A stretch of 16,636 nt of DNA, from positions 10,429-27,064 of the forward strand of contig JABMDE010000014.1 of NCBI GenBank assembly GCA_015904055.1. The letters run 5' to 3'. The notes beneath the pieces were generated by a model, which did not search any database, had not been told where the DNA came from, and saw only the letters and a program-made list of their open reading frames with translations. Every line of letters begins with the position of its first letter. Position 1 is the first letter of the stretch. Below are positions 1 to 7,582 of the stretch, piece after piece. Source of the DNA: Nitrospira sp. (GTDB lineage: Bacteria; Nitrospirota; Nitrospiria; Nitrospirales; Nitrospiraceae). Made by a program: the position numbers and the translations under genes.

Positions 1-65
1 TCGACATGATCGTCGAACGCAAGCAGCTCAAAGAAACGGTCAGCACCCTCGTCGGTCATTTTTAG
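1..65 (+). CDS. accD: Acetyl-CoA carboxylase carboxyltransferase subunit beta, C-terminal end (partial)
   Basis: Only the last 20 codons are present, in the frame starting at base 3, reading DMIVERKQLKETVSTLVGHF and then TAG at 63-65. This resembles the usual C-terminus of AccD, where an Asp-Met-Ile-Val segment and a short basic helix close the carboxyltransferase fold. AccD with AccA transfers the carboxyl group from carboxybiotin to acetyl-CoA to make malonyl-CoA in the cytoplasm. The next gene, folC, starts about 25 bases later on the same strand; accD-folC is a common bacterial pairing, which supports the call. The fragment is too short for certainty without the upstream sequence. Confidence 0.7.
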   Translation, partial: DMIVERKQLKETVSTLVGHF

Positions 66-90
66 TCTTCACGATCCTTCCGGTTTGTGG

Positions 91-1386
91 ATGACCTATC
101 CCGCCGCCATTGAGTATCTCTACGGGCTTCAGAAGCATGGAATCAAACTTGGCCTGGAGCCGATGACGGCGTTGCTCCATGCGATCGGCCGTCCGGAACG
201 TAGGCTGCGTATTCTGCATATCGGGGGCACCAACGGCAAAGGGTCGACTGCCGCCATGACGGCGGCGATGCTCCAGGCCTCTGGCATGCGTGTGGGGCTC
301 TATACGTCTCCGCACCTGGTTGAGTTTCGTGAACGCATTCAAGTGAACGGAGCGATGATTCCGGACGATCGTCTGGCCGGTCTGGTCGATCGAGTACGTG
401 CGGCGATACCGCCTGGGTTGGCTCCGACATTTTTTGAGGTGACGACCGCCATGGCATTACGATACTTTGTGGAATCGGAGGTCGACATCGCAGTGTTGGA
501 GGTTGGGTTGGGCGGGCGGTTCGATGCCACCAATGTTGTCGAGCCGATCGCCTGTGCGATTACTACGATCGCATTAGAACACCAGGAGTATTTGGGACGA
601 ACCGAGACGGCGATCGCCTTTGAGAAGGCGGGTATCATCAAGCCTGCGGTGCCGGTCGTAATCGGGAGAATGGGGTTGGAGGCCGGTACGGTGATGCGGC
701 ATAGTGCGGCGGAGCGTGCGGCTCCGCTATGGAGACTGGGAGAGGAGTTTACTGTCGAAGGAGAGGAGCCGTCGTGTTTCACGTATCGGGGGCGGACACG
801 GGTGTATGAAAGGCTTCGCTGCGCTCTTTCCGGACGGCATCAGCTGGATAACGCCGCCTGTGCGCTTGCATTGCTCGAAGCGTCCGGCGAAGTCGGTGCG
901 CGGGTCGATGAGGCTGCGGTACGAACAGGGCTGCAATCAGTGACATGGGAGGGGCGGCTGGAACTGATTGATGAAGATCCGAGTGTGCTGCTGGACGGGG
1001 CGCATAATCCTGCTGCTGCCGTCGTATTGGGTCGGTATCTGGAGGAGTTTCTGCTGCGCCATCCGGAAGCCCATATTATTCTGGTATGGGGTATGATGCG
1101 TGACAAAGATCATCGGGAATTCATTGCGCCGCTGTTGCCGTTCATCTCCGAGGTCATACTCACTCAAGCGGCCCTGAGCCGATCTGCCACGGTCCAAGAT
1201 CTTCGGGTGGCTCTCGCGGACTGGCCGAAGCCGGTTGTTGATGCGCCGCAGCCCGTCGAAGCCCTGCGGACGGCCAAGCAACGAGCGTCGGCACAGGATC
1301 TTATCTGTGTGACCGGGTCGCTCATGCTGGTGGGTGATGTCAAGGCCGCAGTGCGCGGCTGTGGGCTGTCCGTAATTCGGGGGTAG
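91..1386 (+). CDS. folC: Bifunctional dihydrofolate synthase / folylpolyglutamate synthase
   Basis: This cytoplasmic ligase adds glutamate to dihydropteroate and then further glutamates to reduced folates, using ATP. Mur-ligase family marks are clear (numbering from the ATG at 91): P-loop GTNGKGS at residues 46-52, the following TSPHL, the EVGLGGRFDATN segment, EKAGIIKP, the GRHQLDNA segment and DGAHNP in the C-terminal domain. The length, 431 residues, is normal. I chose ATG 91 over an in-frame TTG at 85 because MTYPAAIEYLYGL matches the family's usual first residues; neither start has a strong ribosome site. One oddity is IALEHQEYLG, where most family members have Asp-His instead of Glu-His. 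It follows accD closely and is probably in the same transcript. Confidence 0.95.
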   Translation: MTYPAAIEYLYGLQKHGIKLGLEPMTALLHAIGRPERRLRILHIGGTNGKGSTAAMTAAMLQASGMRVGLYTSPHLVEFRERIQVNGAMIPDDRLAGLVDRVRAAIPPGLAPTFFEVTTAMALRYFVESEVDIAVLEVGLGGRFDATNVVEPIACAITTIALEHQEYLGRTETAIAFEKAGIIKPAVPVVIGRMGLEAGTVMRHSAAERAAPLWRLGEEFTVEGEEPSCFTYRGRTRVYERLRCALSGRHQLDNAACALALLEASGEVGARVDEAAVRTGLQSVTWEGRLELIDEDPSVLLDGAHNPAAAVVLGRYLEEFLLRHPEAHIILVWGMMRDKDHREFIAPLLPFISEVILTQAALSRSATVQDLRVALADWPKPVVDAPQPVEALRTAKQRASAQDLICVTGSLMLVGDVKAAVRGCGLSVIRG

Positions 1387-1455
1387 TCTGCATGACACCT
1401 GAGTCTTCTGCTGCAATCGACGCATTGTTCCAGAGAGTGGAGTCGCGAGTGACGG

Positions 1456-1509
1456 GTGTCGTGTGTCGTGTTGTCAGCATAGATGCTCTGAGAATTCGAC
1501 ACTCGACAC
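1456..1509. repeat. Imperfect inverted repeat of GTGTCG units between folC and lptD
   Basis: GTGTCGTGTGTCG at 1456-1468 is matched in inverted orientation by CGACACTCGACAC at 1497-1509 (12 of 13 positions pair) across a 28-base loop. Each arm is two copies of a GTGTCG-like unit. No run of T follows on either strand, so it is not a textbook terminator. The same stretch (1392-1520) carries a 42-codon open frame starting MTPESSAAIDALFQRV. Its first half has plausible coding character, but its second half is made of the repeat and it lacks a good ribosome site, so I do not call it a gene. The rest of 1387-1549 shows nothing recognisable. Confidence 0.45.
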
Positions 1510-1549
1510 TCGAAACATAATTCGATCTCGAGACGAACTGTCATGAATC

Positions 1550-4027
1550 ATGCGGGCTAGCATGGTAGATCCTTGTCTGTGGGTCTCCATGCGGCGTGGT
1601 CTTGTACTGATCATACTACTAAGCGTCTTTCCTCTCGCTGCATGGGCTGCTACGAAGCAGGTCGGCACCGGACACTCATCGTCCGGTTCCCTGCCGATCG
1701 ATGTGACTGCTGCTCGTTTGGATTATCGGCAAGATCAAGAAGTGTATGAAGCCGACGGATCAGTCGTGGTTCGGCAGGGCGCCATTACGCTCACTGCAGA
1801 CCATGTCACGATTCAATCGTTGCCCGGAGTCGTCACCGCCACCGGCCATGTCCATTTGACAGACCCTCAAACCGATGTGACGGCTGAACGGCTGGATTTG
1901 AATATGAATACCGAAGGTGGCGTGGTGACTCATGGCCGTCTCTTTGTTCCCTCTACAAACTCCCTGGTGTCGGGCCGGCTGTTGCAGCGGTTCTCTGAAT
2001 ATCACTACCGGGCCAAGGAGGGCAGTTTTACGAATTGCGATGCGCAGGAAGGTGAAACGCCCGCATGGCGTCTGAAGTATGAAGATCTTGATATGACGCT
2101 GGGGGATCAGCTGGCGTTTAAAGGGGCGTGGCTTTGTGTGAATGATGTACCGATGCTGCCTCTCCCTGCGTTGACCTATCCATTGGCAAAGCGGAAGACG
2201 GGGTTTCTGCTTCCCGTTATCTCATACGACAACCGCTTCGGCGTACATGCACAAGGAAGCTTTTTTTGGGCCATCAATCCCAGCCAAGATCTGACCGTCG
2301 CGCCCAAGTACTATAGCCAGTTGGGCTATGGGTCAGATTTTGACTATCGGTATGTCCTGGATCGGCGATCGCGCGGTCAGTGGCATGTAAGTTATCTGCA
2401 ACAAACAGAGTTGCCTAATGTGGCCGGAGTGGATGCAACAGGAGAAGATGCGAGAAAGGCGCGTGCATCCTTTACCGGGAGCCACACCCAGATGTTTTCG
2501 GAGACGCTTCTTCTTCGGACCAACGTCAACTTCGTCACCGACCCCAACTATTTTCAGCAGTTAAGCAATTCAGGGACGCTGCGGGCATCGCCGAGTAACG
2601 AGTCTAATCTCTTGGCAACGCAGCGGTTGCCGTACGGAAATCTCTATCTGTTGGGCCGCTATCTTCAACCGTTGCAGGCCGGTGGGACCGACACATTTCA
2701 GCGCCTTCCTGAAACCGGCTATAACTTGCCTGATGTCTCGTTGTTCAATTCGCCGGTGCTATTCGGCATGGAAGGGAACTTCGTCAATTTCTATCGTGAA
2801 CAGGGATTTACGCTCAATCGCGTGGATGTCGTTCCTGGTATCGCCACTGAGGTGATCAATTTAGGCCATATGGTCGGCATTCGGCCGCAAGCCAAGTTTC
2901 GCGAGGTGTATTACAGCAGAGGCGCATCGACGACGGCGACCCAGCATCGGGAAACATTCTGGCTTGGGGTGGATGCCACATCGAAGCTGACGCGGCGTTT
3001 TGGATGGGGGCAAGGGGGAGGATTTCTGCATACGGTTGAACCATCGGCGACATATGAATATGTGCCGGGGACGGATCAATCGGCATTGACGCTGATCGAT
3101 CAAGTGGATGACTTGCCGAAGAAGAACCTTCTTACCTATGCCTTGCGAAGTCGTGTACTGGAACAAGGTACGAGCCGAGCGTTCAATTGGCTGGATCTGA
3201 CTATCGCGCAGAGCTATCACGTGGGGGCTCTGCAGACGAGGGCACGGGATTTTACTCCAGGCATGGACCCGTTGCTGGGGTCGGCCACGCAACCTCTTCA
3301 ACCGGCCACGGTTGCCATTGATGGCAAACGATTTTCCGATATTTGGCTGCGGGCAGTCATCGGCAATAATCAGCCGCATGTGGTTCGGTCCCAGTTGGAT
3401 GCAGCAGGGTTCGATCGTGGTGCAGGGCTTGTAGGGGGGGGGAGTCGGCCACCGATCAATCAGTATGTGACCGTCGACGCCTTCTTCGACCCCTATCAAG
3501 GAACGGTCAGCCAAGTGAACACCGACGTTCGCGTACAAGAGGGGACCAACTGGTACATCGAAGTCGGGCAGCGCTATTCCCGGGACGGCAATCGGGTGAG
3601 ACGAGGAGATGTCTGGAATCCCATTTCGTTCAATGAGGTCTATGCACCGACTGGAGAGATTCAGTTTGTGACGGCGGCCGCCGCATTCCGCACTCCGTGG
3701 GGATGGGCGTTCGGCGCCAAGGGCTATTATGATGTCAAAAACGGAAGAAGCCCGGAATATGACGTAGTCGCGCTCTATCAGAATCCATGCAAATGCTGGT
3801 CGACCGGGTTTTATTATTTGCAATTTCCCGATCGCCAGCAATTCAACTTCATGCTCAGTCTCACTGGGCTTGGCTGGACGGAAAATACCGGAACGGCCGT
3901 CATGCGGTCTCTTCTTACTCCGTTGCTTTGGGGAGAGCGTGGGTTGCCCTGGTACACCCCAGGCGGACAATATGGCCAATCGCAACCAGCGGCCTCTACG
4001 GATGGGGCGATGCTGGGAACCCGATAA
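1550..4027 (+). CDS. lptD: LPS-assembly outer-membrane protein LptD
   Basis: LptD forms the outer-membrane barrel that, with LptE, inserts lipopolysaccharide into the outer leaflet. Visible parts (numbering from ATG 1550): a signal peptide whose charged start MRRG begins at residue 14 and which ends near AAWA at 33; an OstA/LptA-like beta-jellyroll region at about 48-135 with repeated short strands; the conserved transition around residues 155-222 with NCD, AWRL and KTGFLLP; then a long barrel rich in aromatic, alternating strands. Mature-part cysteines are C163, C196 and the pair C747/C749 (Cys-Lys-Cys), reminiscent of the N- and C-terminal cysteine pairs that are disulfide-bonded in E. coli LptD. 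Length of 825 residues is in the family range. The start is uncertain: ATG 1589 would begin exactly at the signal peptide. Confidence 0.9.
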   Translation: MRASMVDPCLWVSMRRGLVLIILLSVFPLAAWAATKQVGTGHSSSGSLPIDVTAARLDYRQDQEVYEADGSVVVRQGAITLTADHVTIQSLPGVVTATGHVHLTDPQTDVTAERLDLNMNTEGGVVTHGRLFVPSTNSLVSGRLLQRFSEYHYRAKEGSFTNCDAQEGETPAWRLKYEDLDMTLGDQLAFKGAWLCVNDVPMLPLPALTYPLAKRKTGFLLPVISYDNRFGVHAQGSFFWAINPSQDLTVAPKYYSQLGYGSDFDYRYVLDRRSRGQWHVSYLQQTELPNVAGVDATGEDARKARASFTGSHTQMFSETLLLRTNVNFVTDPNYFQQLSNSGTLRASPSNESNLLATQRLPYGNLYLLGRYLQPLQAGGTDTFQRLPETGYNLPDVSLFNSPVLFGMEGNFVNFYREQGFTLNRVDVVPGIATEVINLGHMVGIRPQAKFREVYYSRGASTTATQHRETFWLGVDATSKLTRRFGWGQGGGFLHTVEPSATYEYVPGTDQSALTLIDQVDDLPKKNLLTYALRSRVLEQGTSRAFNWLDLTIAQSYHVGALQTRARDFTPGMDPLLGSATQPLQPATVAIDGKRFSDIWLRAVIGNNQPHVVRSQLDAAGFDRGAGLVGGGSRPPINQYVTVDAFFDPYQGTVSQVNTDVRVQEGTNWYIEVGQRYSRDGNRVRRGDVWNPISFNEVYAPTGEIQFVTAAAAFRTPWGWAFGAKGYYDVKNGRSPEYDVVALYQNPCKCWSTGFYYLQFPDRQQFNFMLSLTGLGWTENTGTAVMRSLLTPLLWGERGLPWYTPGGQYGQSQPAASTDGAMLGTR

Positions 4028-4074
4028 GCACAGAGCCGTCAATGGTCCGTAGCCTTGCCGGTGGATTTGCGTAT

Positions 4075-4104
4075 TTGACAGTAAAAACTAGGCTGGAGTA
4101 CGAT
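4075..4104 (+). promoter_or_regulatory. Sigma-70-type promoter for trxA
   Basis: A perfect -35 box TTGACA (4075-4080) is followed after 18 bases by TACGAT (4099-4104), four of six matches to TATAAT. Transcription would begin near 4111, giving a leader of about 40 bases before trxA. It lies between the stop of lptD and the start of trxA, where a promoter makes sense because the functions change. Confidence 0.6.
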
Positions 4105-4135
4105 GCTTTGGTGAAGGAACGGGTCTATTATTCTG

Positions 4136-4143
4136 AAGGAGGG
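4136..4143 (+). promoter_or_regulatory. Strong ribosome binding site deciding the GTG start of trxA
   Basis: AAGGAGGG lies seven bases before the GTG at 4151, a near-ideal Shine-Dalgarno match and spacing. It fixes the non-ATG start of thioredoxin and suggests strong translation. Confidence 0.85.
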
Positions 4144-4150
4144 AATACAC

Positions 4151-4498
4151 GTGGCAGGTGACGCCTTGAAAGTGGAAGATTCTACCTGGGATGCCGAGGT
4201 GATGAAGGCATCGGAACTTGTAATGGTTGATTTCTGGGCAGTGTGGTGCGGGCCGTGCCAAATGGTGGCGCCTATTGTCGACGAGCTGGCCCAGGAATAT
4301 GCCGGGAAACTCAAGGTCAGAAAACTCAATACGGATGAGAATCCTGAAGTGGCCGGTCGCTATCAGGTCATGAGCATCCCCACGATTCTGTTTTTCAAAA
4401 ACGGTCGGCCGGTTGAAAAGTTGGTTGGAGCCAGACCGAAGCGCCAATTCAAGGAAATGATTGATTCGCTCCTTGCCCAACATGCCGGGACTGCCTAG
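4151..4498 (+). CDS. trxA: Thioredoxin
   Basis: A small cytoplasmic dithiol protein that reduces disulfides in ribonucleotide reductase, peroxiredoxins and other proteins and is recharged by thioredoxin reductase. The sequence has the classic active site WCGPC at residues 32-36, the buried Asp27 in VDFWA, and the cis-proline P77 in SIPTILFF. The 115-residue length is close to the usual 105-110. The GTG start is supported by a strong ribosome site seven bases upstream. There is no signal peptide, so it acts in the cytoplasm. recN follows after 17 bases and is probably cotranscribed from the promoter at 4075-4104. Confidence 0.96.
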   Translation: MAGDALKVEDSTWDAEVMKASELVMVDFWAVWCGPCQMVAPIVDELAQEYAGKLKVRKLNTDENPEVAGRYQVMSIPTILFFKNGRPVEKLVGARPKRQFKEMIDSLLAQHAGTA

Positions 4499-4515
4499 AT
4501 ACCGTCGCCGCAGCC

Positions 4516-6195
4516 ATGCTCACTGAGCTGCGTATATCCAACTTTGCTGTTCTTGAACAGCTCGATCTGAGCATTGATGCAGGATTTACCGTTCTGACCG
4601 GCGAGACAGGGGCTGGTAAATCGCTTCTGATCGACGCCCTTTCATTGCTGATCGGCGGACGGGCATCAAGCGATCAGATCAGGTTCGGCGAAGACGAAGC
4701 GCATCTCGAAGCCGCCTTTGTGATTCCCCCCGGCCATCCGATGCTGGATCGGCTGCGTGCGCAAGAGATTGTCGGACCGCAGGATTCCCAACTCATAATC
4801 CGACGTGTGATCTCCCGATCCGGGAGAAATCGGGTGTATCTCAACGGGGTGATGAGTCCAGTCCATGTACTGGAAGAGTTTAGCGGCACACTCGTCGACA
4901 TTCATGGCCAACATGATCAGCAGTCTTTGCTGGCTCCCTCGACTCAACTTGATGCGTTGGATGCGTTTGGCCGTCTCCAGACATTGCGGGAGCAGTACCA
5001 GTCGGCCTATCGCGATTGGACCGTGGCGTGTCGAGAACGCGCCGAGTTGCTTGTGAAGATTCAGCAAGCAGCACAGCGTGAAGACTATCTGGCTTTTCAG
5101 ATGCAGGAGTTGGATGATGCCGCGCTGTGTGCCGGGGAGGAAGACGCGCTTCAGGGTGAACGGCGGCGATTGGGATCATCACGGCGCTTAGGTGAGTTAG
5201 CGGCGGACGCGCAGGAACGGATTCAGTCCGACCACACCGGCATTTTGCCAAACCTGGCTTTAGTGGAACGGGCACTGGGAGAACTTGCTCAGATTGACCC
5301 TGATATGGAAGGTGCAGGTCGGCTCATTTCCGAGGCACGAGTGCTCTTGAAAGAAACGACCGATTGTCTCCGGGGCTATGCGGATCGCCTCGACGATGAT
5401 CCGATGCGTCTCACGGCGGTCGAAGACCGCCTGGCAGTAATTCAGAAGCTGAAGAAGAAATATGGTGGGACCATTGATGCAGTCATTGAAACTCACCGTC
5501 GAGTGCGGGACGAATTGGACGGGCTTCGACATTCCGACGAGGAGATTGTACGGTATGATCGTTTGATTCGCGAGCGGCGAGACGTCGTTGTGAGAGCGGC
5601 TCGTGCGCTGAGTGCTAAGCGAATGGACGCTGCCAAGCAGATGACGAAAATCGTGCGTCGAGAACTCGATGCGCTCAAGATGGGCCAGACCCAGTTTGTG
5701 ATCCAACTTCATACTGGAGAGAGTGATGAAGCCTATGGTGCCGATGGAGCGGATCGCGCAGAGTTTGTCCTTTCGGCCAACGCGGGCGAACCGCTCAAGC
5801 CTCTGTCGAGGGTGGCATCCGGAGGTGAATTATCGCGGGTCATGTTGGCACTGAAGTCTGCTCTTGCAGGCGCAGATCGAGTGCCGGTGATTATTTTTGA
5901 CGAGATTGATACGGGGGTTGGAGGGGCTGTCGCGGCTGCCATTGGAAAACGTCTGAAGGAGTTAGGACGTGTGCATCAAGTGCTCTGTGTCACGCATTTG
6001 CCCCAGGTAGCGTCGCAGGCAACTCATCATTTGTGTTTGGAAAAGGTACAGAGAAAGAATCGAACGGTCACCACGGTACGCCTGTTGTCAGGTGTGGAAC
6101 GAGAAAGCGAAATCGCACGCATGCTCGGCGGAGAAATCGTGACCAAGAAGGTCAGAGAGACGGCCGCCGAGTTGATTGGAGGGGCCGGTGAGTAA
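4516..6195 (+). CDS. recN: DNA repair protein RecN (SMC-like ATPase)
   Basis: RecN is a cytoplasmic, SMC-related ATPase that binds DNA ends and holds broken DNA together during recombinational double-strand-break repair. Seen here: the N-terminal LRISNFAVLE start, Walker A GETGAGKS at residues 29-36, the VDIHGQHDQQSLL segment, a central helical, charged coiled-coil region at about 150-380, the ABC signature ASGGELSR at 434-441, Walker B VIIFDEID with D462/E463, and THLPQVA with H494. At 559 residues it is full length. ATG 4516 begins at the conserved MLTELRI; the ribosome site is weak. It lies 17 bases after trxA and converges with the next gene, with only 32 bases between the two stop codons and no clear terminator hairpin there. 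Confidence 0.96.
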   Translation: MLTELRISNFAVLEQLDLSIDAGFTVLTGETGAGKSLLIDALSLLIGGRASSDQIRFGEDEAHLEAAFVIPPGHPMLDRLRAQEIVGPQDSQLIIRRVISRSGRNRVYLNGVMSPVHVLEEFSGTLVDIHGQHDQQSLLAPSTQLDALDAFGRLQTLREQYQSAYRDWTVACRERAELLVKIQQAAQREDYLAFQMQELDDAALCAGEEDALQGERRRLGSSRRLGELAADAQERIQSDHTGILPNLALVERALGELAQIDPDMEGAGRLISEARVLLKETTDCLRGYADRLDDDPMRLTAVEDRLAVIQKLKKKYGGTIDAVIETHRRVRDELDGLRHSDEEIVRYDRLIRERRDVVVRAARALSAKRMDAAKQMTKIVRRELDALKMGQTQFVIQLHTGESDEAYGADGADRAEFVLSANAGEPLKPLSRVASGGELSRVMLALKSALAGADRVPVIIFDEIDTGVGGAVAAAIGKRLKELGRVHQVLCVTHLPQVASQATHHLCLEKVQRKNRTVTTVRLLSGVERESEIARMLGGEIVTKKVRETAAELIGGAGE

Positions 6196-6227
6196 ATCTT
6201 CGCTGTGGGGTAACAACCGCTATCAGA

Positions 6228-7361
6228 CTAGGAAGCAGGGGATGTAGCGATTGCCATCGGGAGGAGAGAGGCTTTGCACTCGTGCACGACTTCAATGAAA
6301 AGTTCGGTCAACTGGGGGTCGAAGAGGGTATGGGATTCTAGGGAAATCTGTCTGGTCGCCTCATCGAGTGAGAGGGGAGAACGGCCAGGTGCCTCTGCCG
6401 TCAGATGGTCAAATGTCTCGGCAATGCCGACGATACGGGCCAGGAGAGGAATGCCCTCGCCTCGAAGGCCGTGCGTGGAATTGTTTCCATCCCACCGTTC
6501 GCGATGGTAGGCCACAATCTGGGCAACCTCGGCCGGCAATCCCAACAATCTGGTCAAATGGGCGCCTCTTTCAGGAGAATCCGAGCACGAGGCATCTTCA
6601 TCAGGAGAAGTCTGTCGATTATCGGAACATGTGTCGGATGCAATAGCGGCTTTTCCGATATCGTGAAGAAACGCTCCCATCGTCAACGACTGTTGACCGT
6701 CGTTCGTCAGCTTCAGCCGATTGCCCAGCAGTGTGGCGTAAAAGCTCACTCGGCTGGAGTGGTTCAAAAGCTGTCTGTCTGTTGCTTCAAGCATATCTGA
6801 AAGAAGAGGCAGCAAGTCTGATGTGTCACAGGGGAGTGCAGCCGTTCCTCGTCCGCGCGAGGCCAGCGCAAAGTAACCGGACTTGAGTGCCTGCCACGCC
6901 AGCGCGTTTTCTTGCTCAGATCCCCATAGTTCAGGCGACGACTTCAAGAAATTACGCACAAAATCGAGCCGGTGCTTCTTTTCCAACGTTTGGTTAATTA
7001 ATGAAATGAGTTCTGTGACATTAAACGGTTTGAGCAGATAGCCGGCTGCGCCGTGGCGAATGCCATCCATGGCCGATTTTAGACTGCCGTATCCTGTGAC
7101 GATAATAACTTCGATTTCGGCATGACGGTGTTTGATGTCCTGAAGGAGATCCAGGCCCTGCCGGTCCGGAAGCTTCTGATCGAGTGTGATGAGATCGACA
7201 TGCTGTGTCTTGAGCACGTCAAGCTCGGCTTTGGCATTGTCCGCTGAATGAATGTTGAAGAACGGGCGGAGAATGACCTTGAGCGCGTCCCGTGGCCCGG
7301 CCTCGTCGTCTACCACGAGTACGGTTGGCTTTCTCTCTGTTCCTTCAGGTGTCATAGCCAT
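6228..7361 (-). CDS. Response regulator with a degenerate HD-GYP domain
   Basis: Numbering from ATG 7361 (377 residues). An N-terminal receiver domain (about 10-125) has the VVDDE acidic pocket, phospho-acceptor D61 in LITLDQKLP and K111 in LLKPF. The C-terminal half is HD-GYP-like: NHSSRVS, HDIGK (H233/D234), H268, then AYHRERWDG, GEGIPLLARI and FDHLTA. Canonical HD-GYP proteins hydrolyse cyclic-di-GMP, but here the HHE triplet is His-Arg-Glu, the GYP triplet is Asn-Ser-Thr, and the late metal-binding Asp is Glu in AET. Catalysis is therefore doubtful; it may have a reduced, altered or purely scaffolding role. An in-frame TTG start at 7403 is possible but coincides with a -35 box. It is the last gene of the minus-strand signalling block. 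Confidence 0.85.
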   Translation of the reverse strand: MAMTPEGTERKPTVLVVDDEAGPRDALKVILRPFFNIHSADNAKAELDVLKTQHVDLITLDQKLPDRQGLDLLQDIKHRHAEIEVIIVTGYGSLKSAMDGIRHGAAGYLLKPFNVTELISLINQTLEKKHRLDFVRNFLKSSPELWGSEQENALAWQALKSGYFALASRGRGTAALPCDTSDLLPLLSDMLEATDRQLLNHSSRVSFYATLLGNRLKLTNDGQQSLTMGAFLHDIGKAAIASDTCSDNRQTSPDEDASCSDSPERGAHLTRLLGLPAEVAQIVAYHRERWDGNNSTHGLRGEGIPLLARIVGIAETFDHLTAEAPGRSPLSLDEATRQISLESHTLFDPQLTELFIEVVHECKASLLPMAIATSPAS

Positions 7362-7374
7362 GTGGATTCCTGTG

Positions 7375-7403
7375 CTTGTATGCTGAACGGCCTGTCTTGT
7401 CAA
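7375..7403 (-). promoter_or_regulatory. Sigma-70-type promoter for the degenerate HD-GYP regulator
   Basis: On the minus strand a perfect TTGACA (7403-7398) is followed after 17 bases by TACAAG (7380-7375), four of six matches. Initiation would fall near 7368, leaving only about seven bases before ATG 7361, or about 13 before a second in-frame ATG at 7355. The leader is therefore very short. If this promoter is real, the alternative TTG start at 7403, which is the first half of the -35 box, cannot be used from this transcript. Confidence 0.5.
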
Positions 7404-7416
7404 GCACTTCTTATCA

Positions 7417-7478
7417 AGTACGTACTGTTTTTTAGCGGCGACAACGGCGGCATCAATAGACAGTGGGAGACGTACGTA
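7417..7478. promoter_or_regulatory. Pair of TACGTA palindromes upstream of a promoter
   Basis: AGTACGTACT (7417-7426) is a perfect 10-base palindrome ending 14 bases upstream of the -35 box at 7403-7398. A second site, ACGTACGTA around 7470-7478, shares the TACGTA core; the two cores are 54 bases apart, close to five helical turns. The pair could be operator sites for a dimeric regulator. The rest of 7404-7582 shows nothing else that I recognise, including no sigma-54 box. Confidence 0.3.
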
Positions 7479-7582
7479 GTGCCACTATATGTAGTTTTCT
7501 CTGAAGGTGCGTGCTGATGTCGCTCGAATAAACTGATGGCAATCTGTCGAATGATCCGCACAATGCAAAGACGGGTTTCGTA

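Noticed and set aside
85..90. TTG start two codons before ATG 91 for folC
   Set aside because: ATG 91 gives the family's usual N-terminus and no ribosome site favours the TTG.
937..1425. A 162-codon open frame on the minus strand opposite folC
   Set aside because: Antisense shadow of folC; no ribosome site or motif, and it crosses the folC stop region.
2861..4042. A 393-codon open frame on the minus strand opposite lptD
   Set aside because: It lies wholly antisense to a clear LptD, its product has no recognisable motif, and its residue make-up is that of a reversed coding frame.
7404..7582. Sigma-54 promoter (TGGCAC-N5-TTGC) near the NtrC-type regulator
   Set aside because: A TGGCAC occurs on the minus strand, but no TTGC follows at the required spacing; none was seen in the other gaps that I scanned either.
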